This document shows positions 40,386 through 49,432 of a stretch of DNA of 64,000 bases, in pieces. Location: contig BPKE01000001.1 of assembly GCA_026004975.1 (NCBI GenBank), forward strand, positions 62,001-126,000, in the 5' to 3' direction. Position 1 is the stretch's first letter. Each line of letters opens with the position of its first letter. This stretch comes from Gammaproteobacteria bacterium (GTDB lineage: Bacteria > Pseudomonadota > Gammaproteobacteria > HTCC5015). The notes beneath the pieces were generated by a model. It was not told the DNA's origin, did not search any database, and saw nothing but the letters and a program-made list of their open reading frames with translations. A program made the position numbers and the translations under genes.

Positions 40386-40870
40386 CGTTCCGCCTCCCCT
40401 CGTTCGGCCGCGCTGCGGCCCTGGTGTTCACTGTGCACGCGCACGCGCCCGTCCTGCGCGAAGGCATAGACCGTGTAGCGCACCGGCTCCGGATGTTCCA
40501 TGCCGGGGGAACCGCGCGGCATGCCGGGCACGGCCAGGCCCAGGTACGGCGCGCCGTCGCGGGCCAGCGCCAGGACGAGTTCGATCGGCACATGGCCCTC
40601 GATGACGTGGCCGTCGAGCACCGCCGTGTGGCACGAGCGCACACCGCCGGGGACACCGAGCCGGTCTTTGACCGCCGCGAGATCGTCCCGGTAGACCTCG
40701 ACCACACGCAAGCCGGCCGCGCGCAGTTGCGCGGCCCACTTTCCGCAGCAACCGCATTGCGCGCTGCGGTACACCGTCACCGTCGGCGCCTCGGTCGCCG
40801 GCGTGCAGGCCGCGGCGGCCAGCACGGCGAACGCCATCGCGGCCTGCCGGAATCGCGTCGCTCGAATCAT
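40382..40870 (-). CDS. DUF411 family metal-binding lipoprotein
   Basis: A 162-residue exported protein: signal peptide with lipobox (FAVLAAAAC), then the DUF411 core with [39 protein letters not shown] and [15 protein letters not shown], supplying several Cys, His and Met ligands. DUF411 proteins are linked to periplasmic copper or silver resistance. It overlaps both neighbours (cusA and copA) by four bases. ATG 40870 begins directly at the signal. Confidence 0.88.
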
Positions 40871-43800
40871 GCTGCGTCCCTCCGTTTTTCGGGAACCGCC
40901 CGCCCGTGCCACAACAGAAACACGGCCGGAATCACCGCCAGGGCGAGCACGGTCGCGCTGACCATACCGCCGACCATCGGTGCGGCGATGCGCCGCATCA
41001 CTTCCGAACCGGTGCCGCCGCCGAACATGATGGGCAGCAGGCCGGCGATCACCGTCGCCGCGGTCATCACCACCGGGCGCAAGCGGCGCAAGGCGCCGGC
41101 TTCCACGGCCTCGACCACATCGGCGCGCGTCAGGCCCCGCCCGTCGGCCGCGGCGCGCGCCCGCGCCGCCTCCAGCGCACGGTTCAGATACACCAGCATG
41201 ACCACGCCGATCTCCACCGCCACCCCCGCGAGCGCGATGAAACCGACGCCCACCGCCACGCTGAGATGGTAATCGAGCCACCACAACAAGCACACGCCGC
41301 CGACGAGCGCCATCGGCACCGTGCCGAGGATCATCAACACCTCGGGCAGACGGCGGAAGTGCATGTACAGCAGCAAGACGATGATCGCCAGCGTCAAAGG
41401 CACGACCAGCGCCAGGCGCGCCTTGGCCCGCTGCATGTATTCGTACTGGCCGGACCAGGTCAACGAATACCCCGGGGGCAAGGCCATTTCAGCGGCCACC
41501 GCCCGTCGCGCGTCGGCGACATAGGACGCCAGGTCGCGTTCGCGCACGTCGACGTACACCCAGCCGTTCAGGCGCGCGTTCTCGCTCTTGATCAGCGGCG
41601 GGCCGTCTTCGACGCGGATCCGCGCGACGTCGGCCAGGGCGATGCGAGCGCCCGTGGGCGTCACGACCGGCAACGCGCGCAAGGCCTCCAGAGAATCGCG
41701 CACCCGCTGCGGATAACGCAGGTTCACCGGGTAGCGCTCGCGGCCTTCGACCGTCCACGTCACGTCCATGCCGCCGATCGCGCTGCGCACGATGTCGTGC
41801 ACCTCTGCGATGTTCAGACCGTAACGCGCCGCCTGTGCGCGGTCGACGTCGACGGTCAGGTAGCGCCCGCCGGCGACCCGCTCGGCATACACCGAAGCCG
41901 TGCCCGGCACCTTGGCGAGCACGCCCTCGAGTCGCTCGCCCAGGCGCTGGATTTCCCCCAGTTCCGGCCCGGCGATCTTGATGCCCAGCGGCGTCTTGAT
42001 GCCGGTGGCGAGCATGTCGATGCGCGTCTTGATCGGCATCACCCAGGCGTTCGTCACGCCCGGCAGTTGCACCACGCGGTCCAGTTCCTCGATGAGCTTC
42101 TCGGTGGTCATGCCCGGCCGCCAGGCCTCGCGCGGCTTCAAGCGGATCACCGTCTCGATCATCGTCAGCGGCGCCGGGTCGGTCGCCGTCTCGGCGCGCC
42201 CGATCTTGCCGAACACCGTGTCCACCTCGGGCACCGAGCGGATCAGCTTGTCGGTCTGTTGCAGGAGCTGGCGCGCCTTGCCGACCGAAATCCCCGGCCG
42301 GGTCGTCGGCATGTACATCAGATCGCCCTCGTCCAGGGGCGGCATGAACTCGGCGCCCAGGTGGGCGAGCGGCCACAGGCCGAGCGCCACCAGCCCCGCC
42401 GCGCCGGCCAGAACCGCCCTTGGATGCGTCATCACCCAGGCCAGCACCGGGCGGTAGGCCGCCTGCAACAGGCGGTTGACCGGGTTGTGCGCCTCCGGGG
42501 TCACGCGCCCGCGGATGAACCAACCCATCAGCACCGGCACCAGGGTGATGGACAGGCCGGCCGCCGCCGCCATCGCGTAAGTCTTGGTGAAGGCCAGCGG
42601 GGCGAACAAGCGTCCCTCCTGGGCTTCCAGGGTGAACACCGGCAGGAAGCTCAGGGTGATGATGAGCAGGGAAAAGAACAAGGCCGGGCCGACTTCGCCC
42701 GCGGCCCGTGCGACCAGCGCCCAGTGCCCGCCCTCGCCGCCCTGCTCCACCCGGCGCTCCAGGTGCTTGTGCACGTTCTCGATCATCACGATGGCCGCGT
42801 CCACCATGGCGCCGATGGCGATCGCGATGCCGCCGAGCGACATGATGTTGGCGTTGATGCCCTGGGCGTGCATGACGATGAACGCGCCGAGAATGCCGAT
42901 CGGCAGGGACAACACCACCACCAACGCCGAGCGCAGGTGATACAAGAACACCGCGCAGACCAACGTGACGACGATGAACTCCTCGATGAGCTTGTGCCAA
43001 AGGTTGTCCACGGCACGCTCGATCAACGCCGAGCGATCGTAGGTCGTGACGATCTCGACCCCTTCCGGCAAGCTGCGCGCGAGCTCGGTGAGACGGGCGC
43101 GCACGCCCCGGATCGTCGCCAGCGCGTTCTCGCCCCAGCGCATCACCACCACGCCGCCGACCACCTCGCCTTCGCCGTCGAGCTCCGCGATGCCACGGCG
43201 CATCTGCGGCCCGACGCGCAGCTCCGCCACGTCCTCCAGGCGCAGCGGCACGCCGTGTGCGTTCACACCCAGCGGCACGGCCCGCAGGTCGTCCAGCCCC
43301 CGCAGATAACCGGTGGCACGCACCATGTACTCGCCTTCGCCCATCTCGACCACCGAGCCGCCGCTTTCCTGGTTGGCGCGTAAGATGGCCTCGCGCACGC
43401 GTGCCAGAGGCAGACCGAAAGCCCGCAGCCGGTCGGGATCCACCACGACCTGGTACTGGCGCACCATGCCGCCGATGGCGGCCACCTCGGCGACCCCCGG
43501 CACCGTCTGCAGCTCGTACTTCAGGAACCAGTCCTGGATGCTGCGCAGCTCGGCCAGATCATGCCGCCCGCTGCGGTCGACCAGCGCGTACTCGTAGATC
43601 CAGCCGACGCCGGTCGCATCCGGCCCCAGCGCCGGACGCGCACCCGGCGGCAGCGTCGGTGCGACCTGGCTCAAGTACTCCAGCACCCGCGCGCGGGCCC
43701 AGTACAGGTCGGTGCCGTCTTCGAAGATCACGTACACATACGAATCCCCGAAGAACGAATAGCCGCGCACGGTCACCGCCCCCGGCACCGACAGCATCGC

Positions 43801-44013
43801 CGTCGCCAGGGGGTAGGTCACCTGGTCCTCGACCACCTGCGGCGCCTGGCCCGGGTAGCGGGTTTTGATGATGACCTGGACGTCCGACAGGTCGGGGATG
43901 GCGTCGATCGGTGTCGCGCGCAGGGCCCACAGGCCCCAGCCGGTGAGCACGACGACCAGCAGCAGCACCAGAAAGCGGTTGCCGAGCGACCAGCGGATGA
44001 CGGCGGCGATCAT
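40867..44013 (-). CDS. cusA: heavy-metal RND efflux pump, Cu/Ag type
   Basis: Inner membrane proton-driven pump of the CusCBA complex. At 1048 residues it has the expected two halves of six membrane helices and large periplasmic loops. The three Met of the CusA metal site have visible counterparts: [30 protein letters not shown] and [16 protein letters not shown]. That favours monovalent Cu/Ag over the divalent Czc type. TM4 carries the acidic charge relay ([20 protein letters not shown]). It overlaps cusB and the DUF411 gene by four bases each. Confidence 0.95.
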   Translation of the reverse strand: MIAAVIRWSLGNRFLVLLLVVVLTGWGLWALRATPIDAIPDLSDVQVIIKTRYPGQAPQVVEDQVTYPLATAMLSVPGAVTVRGYSFFGDSYVYVIFEDGTDLYWARARVLEYLSQVAPTLPPGARPALGPDATGVGWIYEYALVDRSGRHDLAELRSIQDWFLKYELQTVPGVAEVAAIGGMVRQYQVVVDPDRLRAFGLPLARVREAILRANQESGGSVVEMGEGEYMVRATGYLRGLDDLRAVPLGVNAHGVPLRLEDVAELRVGPQMRRGIAELDGEGEVVGGVVVMRWGENALATIRGVRARLTELARSLPEGVEIVTTYDRSALIERAVDNLWHKLIEEFIVVTLVCAVFLYHLRSALVVVLSLPIGILGAFIVMHAQGINANIMSLGGIAIAIGAMVDAAIVMIENVHKHLERRVEQGGEGGHWALVARAAGEVGPALFFSLLIITLSFLPVFTLEAQEGRLFAPLAFTKTYAMAAAAGLSITLVPVLMGWFIRGRVTPEAHNPVNRLLQAAYRPVLAWVMTHPRAVLAGAAGLVALGLWPLAHLGAEFMPPLDEGDLMYMPTTRPGISVGKARQLLQQTDKLIRSVPEVDTVFGKIGRAETATDPAPLTMIETVIRLKPREAWRPGMTTEKLIEELDRVVQLPGVTNAWVMPIKTRIDMLATGIKTPLGIKIAGPELGEIQRLGERLEGVLAKVPGTASVYAERVAGGRYLTVDVDRAQAARYGLNIAEVHDIVRSAIGGMDVTWTVEGRERYPVNLRYPQRVRDSLEALRALPVVTPTGARIALADVARIRVEDGPPLIKSENARLNGWVYVDVRERDLASYVADARRAVAAEMALPPGYSLTWSGQYEYMQRAKARLALVVPLTLAIIVLLLYMHFRRLPEVLMILGTVPMALVGGVCLLWWLDYHLSVAVGVGFIALAGVAVEIGVVMLVYLNRALEAARARAAADGRGLTRADVVEAVEAGALRRLRPVVMTAATVIAGLLPIMFGGGTGSEVMRRIAAPMVGGMVSATVLALAVIPAVFLLWHGRAVPEKRRDAA

Positions 44014-45701
44014 GGCCGCATCTCCTCTTGGCCCCGCGCGCCGTGATCGCCGTGATCGCCGTGATCGCCGTGATCGCCGTGATCGCCGTGATCGCCGTGA
44101 TCGCCGTGATCGCCGTGATCGCCGTGATCGCCGTGATCGCCGTGATCGCCGTGATCGCCGTGATCGCCGTGATCGCCGTGATCGCCGTGATCGCCGTGAT
44201 CGCCGTGATCGCCGTGATCGCCGTGATCGCCGTGATCGCCGGCGTCTTCGGCCACGCCGGCGACGTCCACGATCCGCCAGCCGCCGCCGGCCGCACGCTC
44301 CAGGCGGAACCGCACGCGGTCGCCGACTTCGAGCCCTTGGACCAGCCCGGGGTCGCCGAGCGTGAAGTCCATTTCCATCGCCGGCCAGCCCAGCGCCTCG
44401 ATCGGCCCGTGATCGAGCCGCAGCGTGCCGGCGGCGGCGTCGATGGCGGTGACGCGGCCCTCACCCCAGACGTCGCCCGCGCCCATCCGCAGCAACTCGG
44501 CTTCCAGGTTGGCCTCCGAATCGATCAGGAACTGGCCGGAGACCACCACCCGCTCGCCGACGGTGAGCCCTTCCAGGATCTGCACGCGGTCGCCGGCCTC
44601 CACGCCGACCCGGACCGGCACCGCCTGGAAGCGCCCCTCGCCCCGGGCGACGATCACCCAATCGACGCGGCCGCCCCGGATCAGCGCCGCGCGCGGGATG
44701 TGCAGCGCATCGGGCAGGTGGCGGCTGTGGATGCGCACGCGGCCGTACATGCCCGGGCGCAGGGCGCCGTCGGCGTTGTCCAGCGCCAGGCGCACGCGCA
44801 GCGTGCGCGTCTTAAGGTCCAGGTCCGGGTAGACGTAATCCACCCGCCCCGACCACAGCCGTCCGGGCAGATAATCGAAGCGCAGATCCGCCCTCTGTCC
44901 GACCGCCACCAGCGGCGCCTGGCGTTCGAACACCTCGGCCAGCACCCAGACCCGATCCAGGCCGGCGACGGTCATCAGGCTGTCACGCGGCGTCACGTAC
45001 ATGCCTTCACGCAGGTTCAGCTCGGCGAGCACACCGTCGCGCGGAGCGTAGACGGCGATGCGCTCGCTCACCTCGCCGCGCCGTTCCAGGGCCGCCACTT
45101 GTTGCGGCTGCATGCCCAGGGTCAACAAGCGCGCCCGCGCCGCGGCCCGCAGCGACGGCGAACCCGATCCCCGCACCTGCAAAAACTCCTCCTGCGCGTT
45201 GACCAGGCTCGGGGAATACAGGCGGAACAGCACCTGGCCGGCCTCGACCGGTTCGCCCACCGCGCGCACGCGCAGGTCTTCCACCCAACCGTCCACGCGC
45301 GTGTGCACATGCGCCAGGCGCGTTTCGTCGTAGCGGACATAGGCCACCGTGTCCACGGGCACGTGCAGATCGCCGCGCAACACCGGGGCGGTGCGCACCC
45401 CGAGGTTCTGCACCACGGCCGGATCGATGCGCACCACGGCCGGCTCCGCGGCCGCGGCGTCCTCGGCGCACACCGGCACCAGATCCATGCCCATCGGCGA
45501 TTTGCCGGGGCGGTCGCTGCGGTAATTCGGATCCATCGGCGCCACCCAGTAGAGCACCGTGCAACCGGCCTCGCTCTCGCCCGCCGCCGACGATGCCGGC
45601 GCGCCGGCGCCGCGCCGGCCCAGCCCATAGCCCGCCGCGAACAGCACCGCGGCCAACAACAGCGCGCCGCTCCAACGCCACCGCATGTCAGTCCACCGCA
45701 T
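44010..45701 (-). CDS. cusB: CusB-type membrane fusion protein fused to a CusF-like domain and an Asp-His-Gly repeat tail
   Basis: Periplasmic adaptor between CusA and CusC, 563 residues. An N-terminal membrane segment is followed by a metal module ([20 protein letters not shown] with MGMDLVPVC), the hairpin and barrel domains of the adaptor ([42 protein letters not shown]), then a CusF-like domain (about 412-480) with [30 protein letters not shown] and VGDRVRF; His, Trp and two Met are kept as in CusF. Residues about 489-554 are 22 consecutive Asp-His-Gly triplets, probably a metal-collecting tail. Such a long pure repeat on CusB is unusual. Confidence 0.93.
   Translation of the reverse strand: MRWTDMRWRWSGALLLAAVLFAAGYGLGRRGAGAPASSAAGESEAGCTVLYWVAPMDPNYRSDRPGKSPMGMDLVPVCAEDAAAAEPAVVRIDPAVVQNLGVRTAPVLRGDLHVPVDTVAYVRYDETRLAHVHTRVDGWVEDLRVRAVGEPVEAGQVLFRLYSPSLVNAQEEFLQVRGSGSPSLRAAARARLLTLGMQPQQVAALERRGEVSERIAVYAPRDGVLAELNLREGMYVTPRDSLMTVAGLDRVWVLAEVFERQAPLVAVGQRADLRFDYLPGRLWSGRVDYVYPDLDLKTRTLRVRLALDNADGALRPGMYGRVRIHSRHLPDALHIPRAALIRGGRVDWVIVARGEGRFQAVPVRVGVEAGDRVQILEGLTVGERVVVSGQFLIDSEANLEAELLRMGAGDVWGEGRVTAIDAAAGTLRLDHGPIEALGWPAMEMDFTLGDPGLVQGLEVGDRVRFRLERAAGGGWRIVDVAGVAEDAGDHGDHGDHGDHGDHGDHGDHGDHGDHGDHGDHGDHGDHGDHGDHGDHGDHGDHGDHGDHGDHGDHGARGQEEMRP
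44041..44238 (-). repeat. 22-copy 9-base tandem repeat coding (Asp-His-Gly)n
   Basis: The plus-strand unit CCGTGATCG is repeated 22 times without a mismatch over 198 bases. Read on the minus strand it encodes Asp-His-Gly. The identical DNA units imply recent expansion or gene conversion, and copy number could vary by slippage without breaking the frame. Confidence 0.98.
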
Positions 45702-46941
45702 CGTTCGCCTCCTCCGTCAAACCGGCCAGTTCATCGATGTCCGCGAACGCCTTGGCCCGATCCACCGCCAGGCGCAGCTCTGCGAGCCGCGTGTCCAGCT
45801 CCGACAGCGCCGCGCGCATCACCTCCGTGAAGTCGGCCAGGCCGTTGCGGTAGGCGGCCAGCGCCGCCTCGCGCTGCCCGCGGCTCTCGTCGAGCAAGCG
45901 GTCGCGGTACAAGCGCCCAGCGCGCGTCGAGGCTCGCCCACCGCGCCCGCGCCGCCGCCAGCCGCGCCGCCAGCGCGCGCTCCAACGCCGCCTGGTCGAG
46001 ACGCGCGGCGTCCCGCGCCGCCTCGGCGCCCTGCAGGGCCCGCGCCTGGCGGCCGGCCGGAAACAAGGGCAGGTCGACGGTGAACATCAAGCGTCACGCA
46101 GATCGGGCCGCTCCACGCCCAGGGCGTCGCGCGCCGTGCGCTCTCCCCAAGCCAGCTCCACGCCCCAGCCCGGCCGGAACGCCGCGCGGGCCGTCTCGGC
46201 CTCGGCCTCGGCCGCCGCCACCTGGGCGCGTGCCGCGGCCAGCGCCGGGTGCGCCGCCAGGCGTTCCCGCAGAACCGTCTCCGGGGGCGGCACCGGCCAA
46301 TCCGGCAGATGCGCCGGCAGGGGGCGACCGGCGGCCCCTCCCACCCAGCGCGCCAGCTCGGCCGCCGCGGCGGCGGCCTGCGCGTCGATTTCGAACAAGC
46401 GGTCGTCCAGCCGCCCGAGTTCGAGCTGCGCCCGCAGCACATCGTGCTGGTTGCGCCGCCCGGCCGCGTACAGCGAACGGGTCGCCGCCAGCAAATCCTC
46501 GAAGCGCGACCGGCTCTGTTCGACGACCGCCCTTGCGGCCTGCCAGTAATGACGCTCCAACCACGCGTGGCGCACTGCGCGGCGCACCTCCCGGGTGCGC
46601 GCCCGGGCCTGCGCCGTCCAAGCCGCACTGCGGGCCTCGAACACGCTGCGGCGCGCCGACCGCATGCCCGGCGGCGGGAAGGCCTGGCGCAACGCGATCT
46701 GCCGCTGCGTCATCGGATCCCGATCCAGCGCGTAACCGTCCGCCGGCACATTCATCAGGCCGACCCGCAACTGCGGGTCGGGCAAGGCGCCGGCCGCCAC
46801 CGCCTGCTCGCGCAAGCCGGCCGCGCGCCGCTCGGCCGCGGCCAGCGCCGGCTCACGCGCCAATGCCAGGCGCTCGGCCTCCGGGAGACTCAACCACGGC
46901 ACCGCCGCCGGCAGCGCCGCCCACAACAAGCACGAAAACAT
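45688..46941 (-). CDS. cusC: CusC-like outer membrane efflux protein (two frameshifts)
   Basis: TolC-family channel that completes the CusCBA pump. The first 285 or so residues (from MFSCLLWAALPA; LPDPQLRVGLMNVPADGY; TQRQIALRQAFPPPG; RSLYAAGRRNQHDVLRAQLE) are in one frame. At about 46085 one base is missing, after which LMFTVDLPLFPAGRQ continues; at about 45914 (GGG on the coding strand) one base is extra, then RLYRDRLLDESRGQREAALA leads to the end. Repaired length is about 417 residues, normal for the family. GGAGG lies eight bases before the ATG. Two indels in one gene may be error or real decay; the rest of the operon is intact. Confidence 0.85.
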
Positions 46942-47019
46942 GAACCGTCCTCCACCACGCGCAAACCACCGTGCCGCCCACCAGGTGCGGGCGGCCTCGC
47001 ACGACGGCGTGGCGGACGG

Positions 47020-47403
47020 CTACTCCAGGAAGCGGCAGAAACGCAGATGCCGCGGCGGCCCGGTGGCGGGATCCGCCGGCCAAGGGCGGGGTGCCGCGCC
47101 GCGCGACGGCGGCGGGGGGGCCACCACCGGGGTGGCCGGCAGGGCGGCCAGCGGCGCTGGCCCCGCCAGGGAAACGAGGTCCGAGGTCGGCAAGGCGGCC
47201 TGCAGGCAGCAGGCGTGGGCCCCGTCCGGGGCCGGCACGGGCGTCTCGGGCTGTGCCGAACCGTGACAGGCGACCGGCGGCGGCGCCGGCAGCGCCAGCG
47301 CCCGGCAACACCACGCGCCCTGAACGAGGGCGAACGCCAACGCGGCGGCCAGGAAACCCAGCCGCCGACCGGCGCCCCTCGCAGCTCGGCCCAAACGCAA
47401 CAC
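47020..47403 (-). CDS. small exported Cys/His-rich protein at the head of the metal operon
   Basis: About 127 residues from GTG 47403, with a strongly hydrophobic signal (LGFLAAALAFALVQGAWCC) and a periplasmic part containing VACHGS and HACCLQAAL before a Pro/Ala-rich stretch and LRFCRFLE at the end. Short proteins of this sort, sometimes assigned to DUF2946, often precede metal efflux operons. The several Cys and His suggest metal binding, which is inference. A promoter lies 30 bases before the start; cusC follows by 78 bases. Confidence 0.65.
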   Translation of the reverse strand: MLRLGRAARGAGRRLGFLAAALAFALVQGAWCCRALALPAPPPVACHGSAQPETPVPAPDGAHACCLQAALPTSDLVSLAGPAPLAALPATPVVAPPPPSRGAAPRPWPADPATGPPRHLRFCRFLE

Positions 47404-47432
47404 GCTAACAGCCCGCGAAGCCAACGCGCCCA

Positions 47433-47460
47433 ATCTAACACCCCCCCGGGGACCGGTCAA
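47433..47460 (-). promoter_or_regulatory. promoter of the copper/silver operon
   Basis: On the minus strand TTGACC (47455-47460), a 16-base spacer containing a G-run and TTAGAT (47433-47438) precede the first gene by 30 bases. No MerR- or CusR-type operator could be recognised with confidence. Confidence 0.5.
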
Positions 47461-47486
47461 ATCGTGGAAAACCACGGCCGCCCGCC

Positions 47487-48149
47487 TCACAGATAACGGG
47501 CCATCAGGCGGGGGAAATCGCTCCGCGCGTTGAGCCGCGGGAACGGTTCGTCGGGGACCGGCACGCCGAGAAAGGCGCACAGCGGCGCCCAGCCCTCGGC
47601 CGGATCGAAAAGCAGCAGACGCTCTGCGGGCAACGCCGCCCGCAGCGCCTCGAGGCGGGCGCGGTAGCGCGCGAGCACGAACGCCCGGTCGTCGAAACGC
47701 CCGGCGAACTCGCCCTGCCACAGCATGCGCTCGATGAAGGCGAACACCGGCAAACGCCGCCGCAGTTCGGGCGCGAAGGCGAGCTTCAGGAACACCCGCG
47801 CCCGCCCCCAGAAGCCCGGACGGGCGCGGTACAAGGTGGCGCGCACGCTGTCGTACCAGCTTTCCGGATCGCGCACCGTAAGAACGCACTTCAGATCAGG
47901 GAAGGCGGCGTCGATCGCCCGCCAGTGGCGGCAGACCGGCCAGTCCACCGCCGCCCGGTAACCGGCGAACAAGTCCGCCCAGTCGACCGGCGCACCGGCC
48001 TCGGCGCGCTGCCAGTGGGGCAGATGCTCGGGGTGCTCGAACAGCTCGGTCATGTGGTAACACGGTCCGAAGCCGAGCCGCTCCAGCGCCACCTTCAGCG
48101 ACAGGGTGGCCGTACGCCCCCAGCCGACGCCGAGCACCGCCAAGGCCAT
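47487..48149 (-). CDS. PAPS-dependent sulfotransferase family protein
   Basis: A 220-residue protein of the sulfotransferase fold. VLGVGWGRTATLSLKVALERL is the phosphosulfate-binding loop, VLTVRDPESWYDSVRATLY the 3'-phosphate-binding strand and RLLLFDPAEGWAPLCAFLGVPVP the C-terminal signature. It would transfer sulfate from PAPS to an unknown acceptor (sugar, lipid or small molecule). It follows an APS kinase gene by three bases, which can supply the PAPS donor. Confidence 0.88.
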   Translation of the reverse strand: MALAVLGVGWGRTATLSLKVALERLGFGPCYHMTELFEHPEHLPHWQRAEAGAPVDWADLFAGYRAAVDWPVCRHWRAIDAAFPDLKCVLTVRDPESWYDSVRATLYRARPGFWGRARVFLKLAFAPELRRRLPVFAFIERMLWQGEFAGRFDDRAFVLARYRARLEALRAALPAERLLLFDPAEGWAPLCAFLGVPVPDEPFPRLNARSDFPRLMARYL

Positions 48150-48152
48150 CGC

Positions 48153-48716
48153 TCAACCCACCCGCAACACGGGTGCGGCTTCGAGCCGGGCCATCACCCG
48201 GTCGGCGCAACGCTCCGGATCGAGCCGATCGGTGGGCAAGGCCAAAACCCCGCTCACGGGGCGCTCGAAGGGGGCCGAAACCCCGGTGAAAAAACGGATC
48301 CGGCCGGCGCGGGCGCGCCGGTAGAGTCCCTTGGGGTCGCGCGCCTCGCACACCGCCGGCGGGCAATCGCAGAACACCGGCAGGAAACCGATGTCGGCAA
48401 AGGCGGCGGCCAAGCGGCGGCGATGCGCCTCGTAGGGGGTGACGAAAGCAGCCAACACGATGTGGCCGGCCTCGGCCAGCCGCCGCACCAGCCGGGCGGC
48501 GCGCAAGAGGTTCGCCGCGCGGTCGCGGCGGGCGAAACCCAGGGCCGGGGTGCAGCGGGCCCGGAAGCGATCCCCGTCGAGCAACACGGCCGACCGCCCG
48601 GCGGCCGCCAGACGGCGTTGGACGCGGCGTGCCAGCGTGGTCTTGCCCGCCGCCGGCGGTCCGAAAAACCACAGCACGGCCGGCGGGCAGGGCACGGCTG
48701 GCGAACGGCGATCCAT
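48153..48716 (-). CDS. cysC: adenylylsulfate kinase
   Basis: Phosphorylates APS to PAPS. It is 187 residues with P-loop FFGPPAAGKTTLARRV, LLDGDRFRA, GFARRDRAANLLRAARLVRRL, the Phe-Val-Thr-Pro segment AFVTPYEAHRR and CEARDPKGLYRRARAG. ATP sulfurylase (cysN/cysD or sat) is not nearby, so APS must come from elsewhere. Its pairing with a sulfotransferase suggests dedicated supply of PAPS for a sulfation reaction rather than assimilation. Confidence 0.93.
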   Translation of the reverse strand: MDRRSPAVPCPPAVLWFFGPPAAGKTTLARRVQRRLAAAGRSAVLLDGDRFRARCTPALGFARRDRAANLLRAARLVRRLAEAGHIVLAAFVTPYEAHRRRLAAAFADIGFLPVFCDCPPAVCEARDPKGLYRRARAGRIRFFTGVSAPFERPVSGVLALPTDRLDPERCADRVMARLEAAPVLRVG

Positions 48717-48844
48717 GGCCCCGGGTCGACCCCTGGTGGAAATACGAGGCGAAAGTGTACATCGACCGCCGGGCGCGGGTCATCGCCGCCGGCGGCGCGC
48801 TATCATCGCGGCTCATCGTCCATCCTCGCTTCAGGAGCCGCTCG

Positions 48845-49432
48845 ATGCGCAAGCTGCGCGAATTCATCGCCACCGCCGTGCTCGGCGGGCTGTTGGTCAT
48901 CCTGCCGCTGGTCGTGCTCGTGCAACTGGCCGGCTGGCTGTATCGCGTGTTCCTCGACAGCGCGGCGCCGCTGGTCAAATGGCTGCAGACCCAAGCCGCC
49001 CTGCCGCCGTGGGCCGCGGAACTGGCGACACTGGCGCTGGTGGTGACGGGCTGTTTCGTGCTCGGCCTGCTGGTGCGCACGCCGCTGGGTGCCTGGTTCT
49101 ACGGCGCCTTCGACCGGCGGGTGCTCGGGCGCATCCCCGGCTACAAGCTGGTCCGCGACGTCATCCACCACTTCGGCGCCGGGCGCAAGACCCTGTTCCA
49201 GGAGGTCGTCCTCGTCGAACTGGGCAACGGCGTGGCGATGACCGGCTTCGTGGTCGACGAGTACGGCGACGGCCGGGTGAGCGTGTTCGTGCCCACCGCG
49301 CCGAACCCGACGAGCGGACTGGTTCTGCACACCGAGCGGGCGCGCCTGCGCCGCGCCCCGGTGAGCGTCGAGGAGGCACTCAAGACGATCCTCGCCTGCG
49401 GCGCCGGCTCGGCCCGCCTGCACGGGCCGTGA
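48845..49432 (+). CDS. DUF502 family inner membrane protein
   Basis: A 195-residue protein with two membrane helices near the N-terminus (AVLGGLLVILPLVVLVQLAGWLY and LATLALVVTGCFVLGLLV) followed by a soluble domain with RIPGYKLVRDVIHHFGAGRKTLFQ, GFVVDEYGDGRVSVFVPTAPNPTSG and VSVEEALKTILACG, all typical of DUF502. The function is unknown. GGAG lies seven bases before the ATG. Its stop overlaps the GTG of tamA (GTGA), so the two are coupled. Confidence 0.9.
   Translation: MRKLREFIATAVLGGLLVILPLVVLVQLAGWLYRVFLDSAAPLVKWLQTQAALPPWAAELATLALVVTGCFVLGLLVRTPLGAWFYGAFDRRVLGRIPGYKLVRDVIHHFGAGRKTLFQEVVLVELGNGVAMTGFVVDEYGDGRVSVFVPTAPNPTSGLVLHTERARLRRAPVSVEEALKTILACGAGSARLHGP

Noticed and set aside
44041-44238. 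Possible CRISPR array
   Set aside because: The unit is 9 bases, directly abutting with no spacers, and lies inside the cusB reading frame with no cas genes.
45688-46941. cusC as a true pseudogene
   Set aside because: Possible, but the rest of the operon is intact, the family pattern survives across both indels, and similar one-base breaks hit essential genes in this window.
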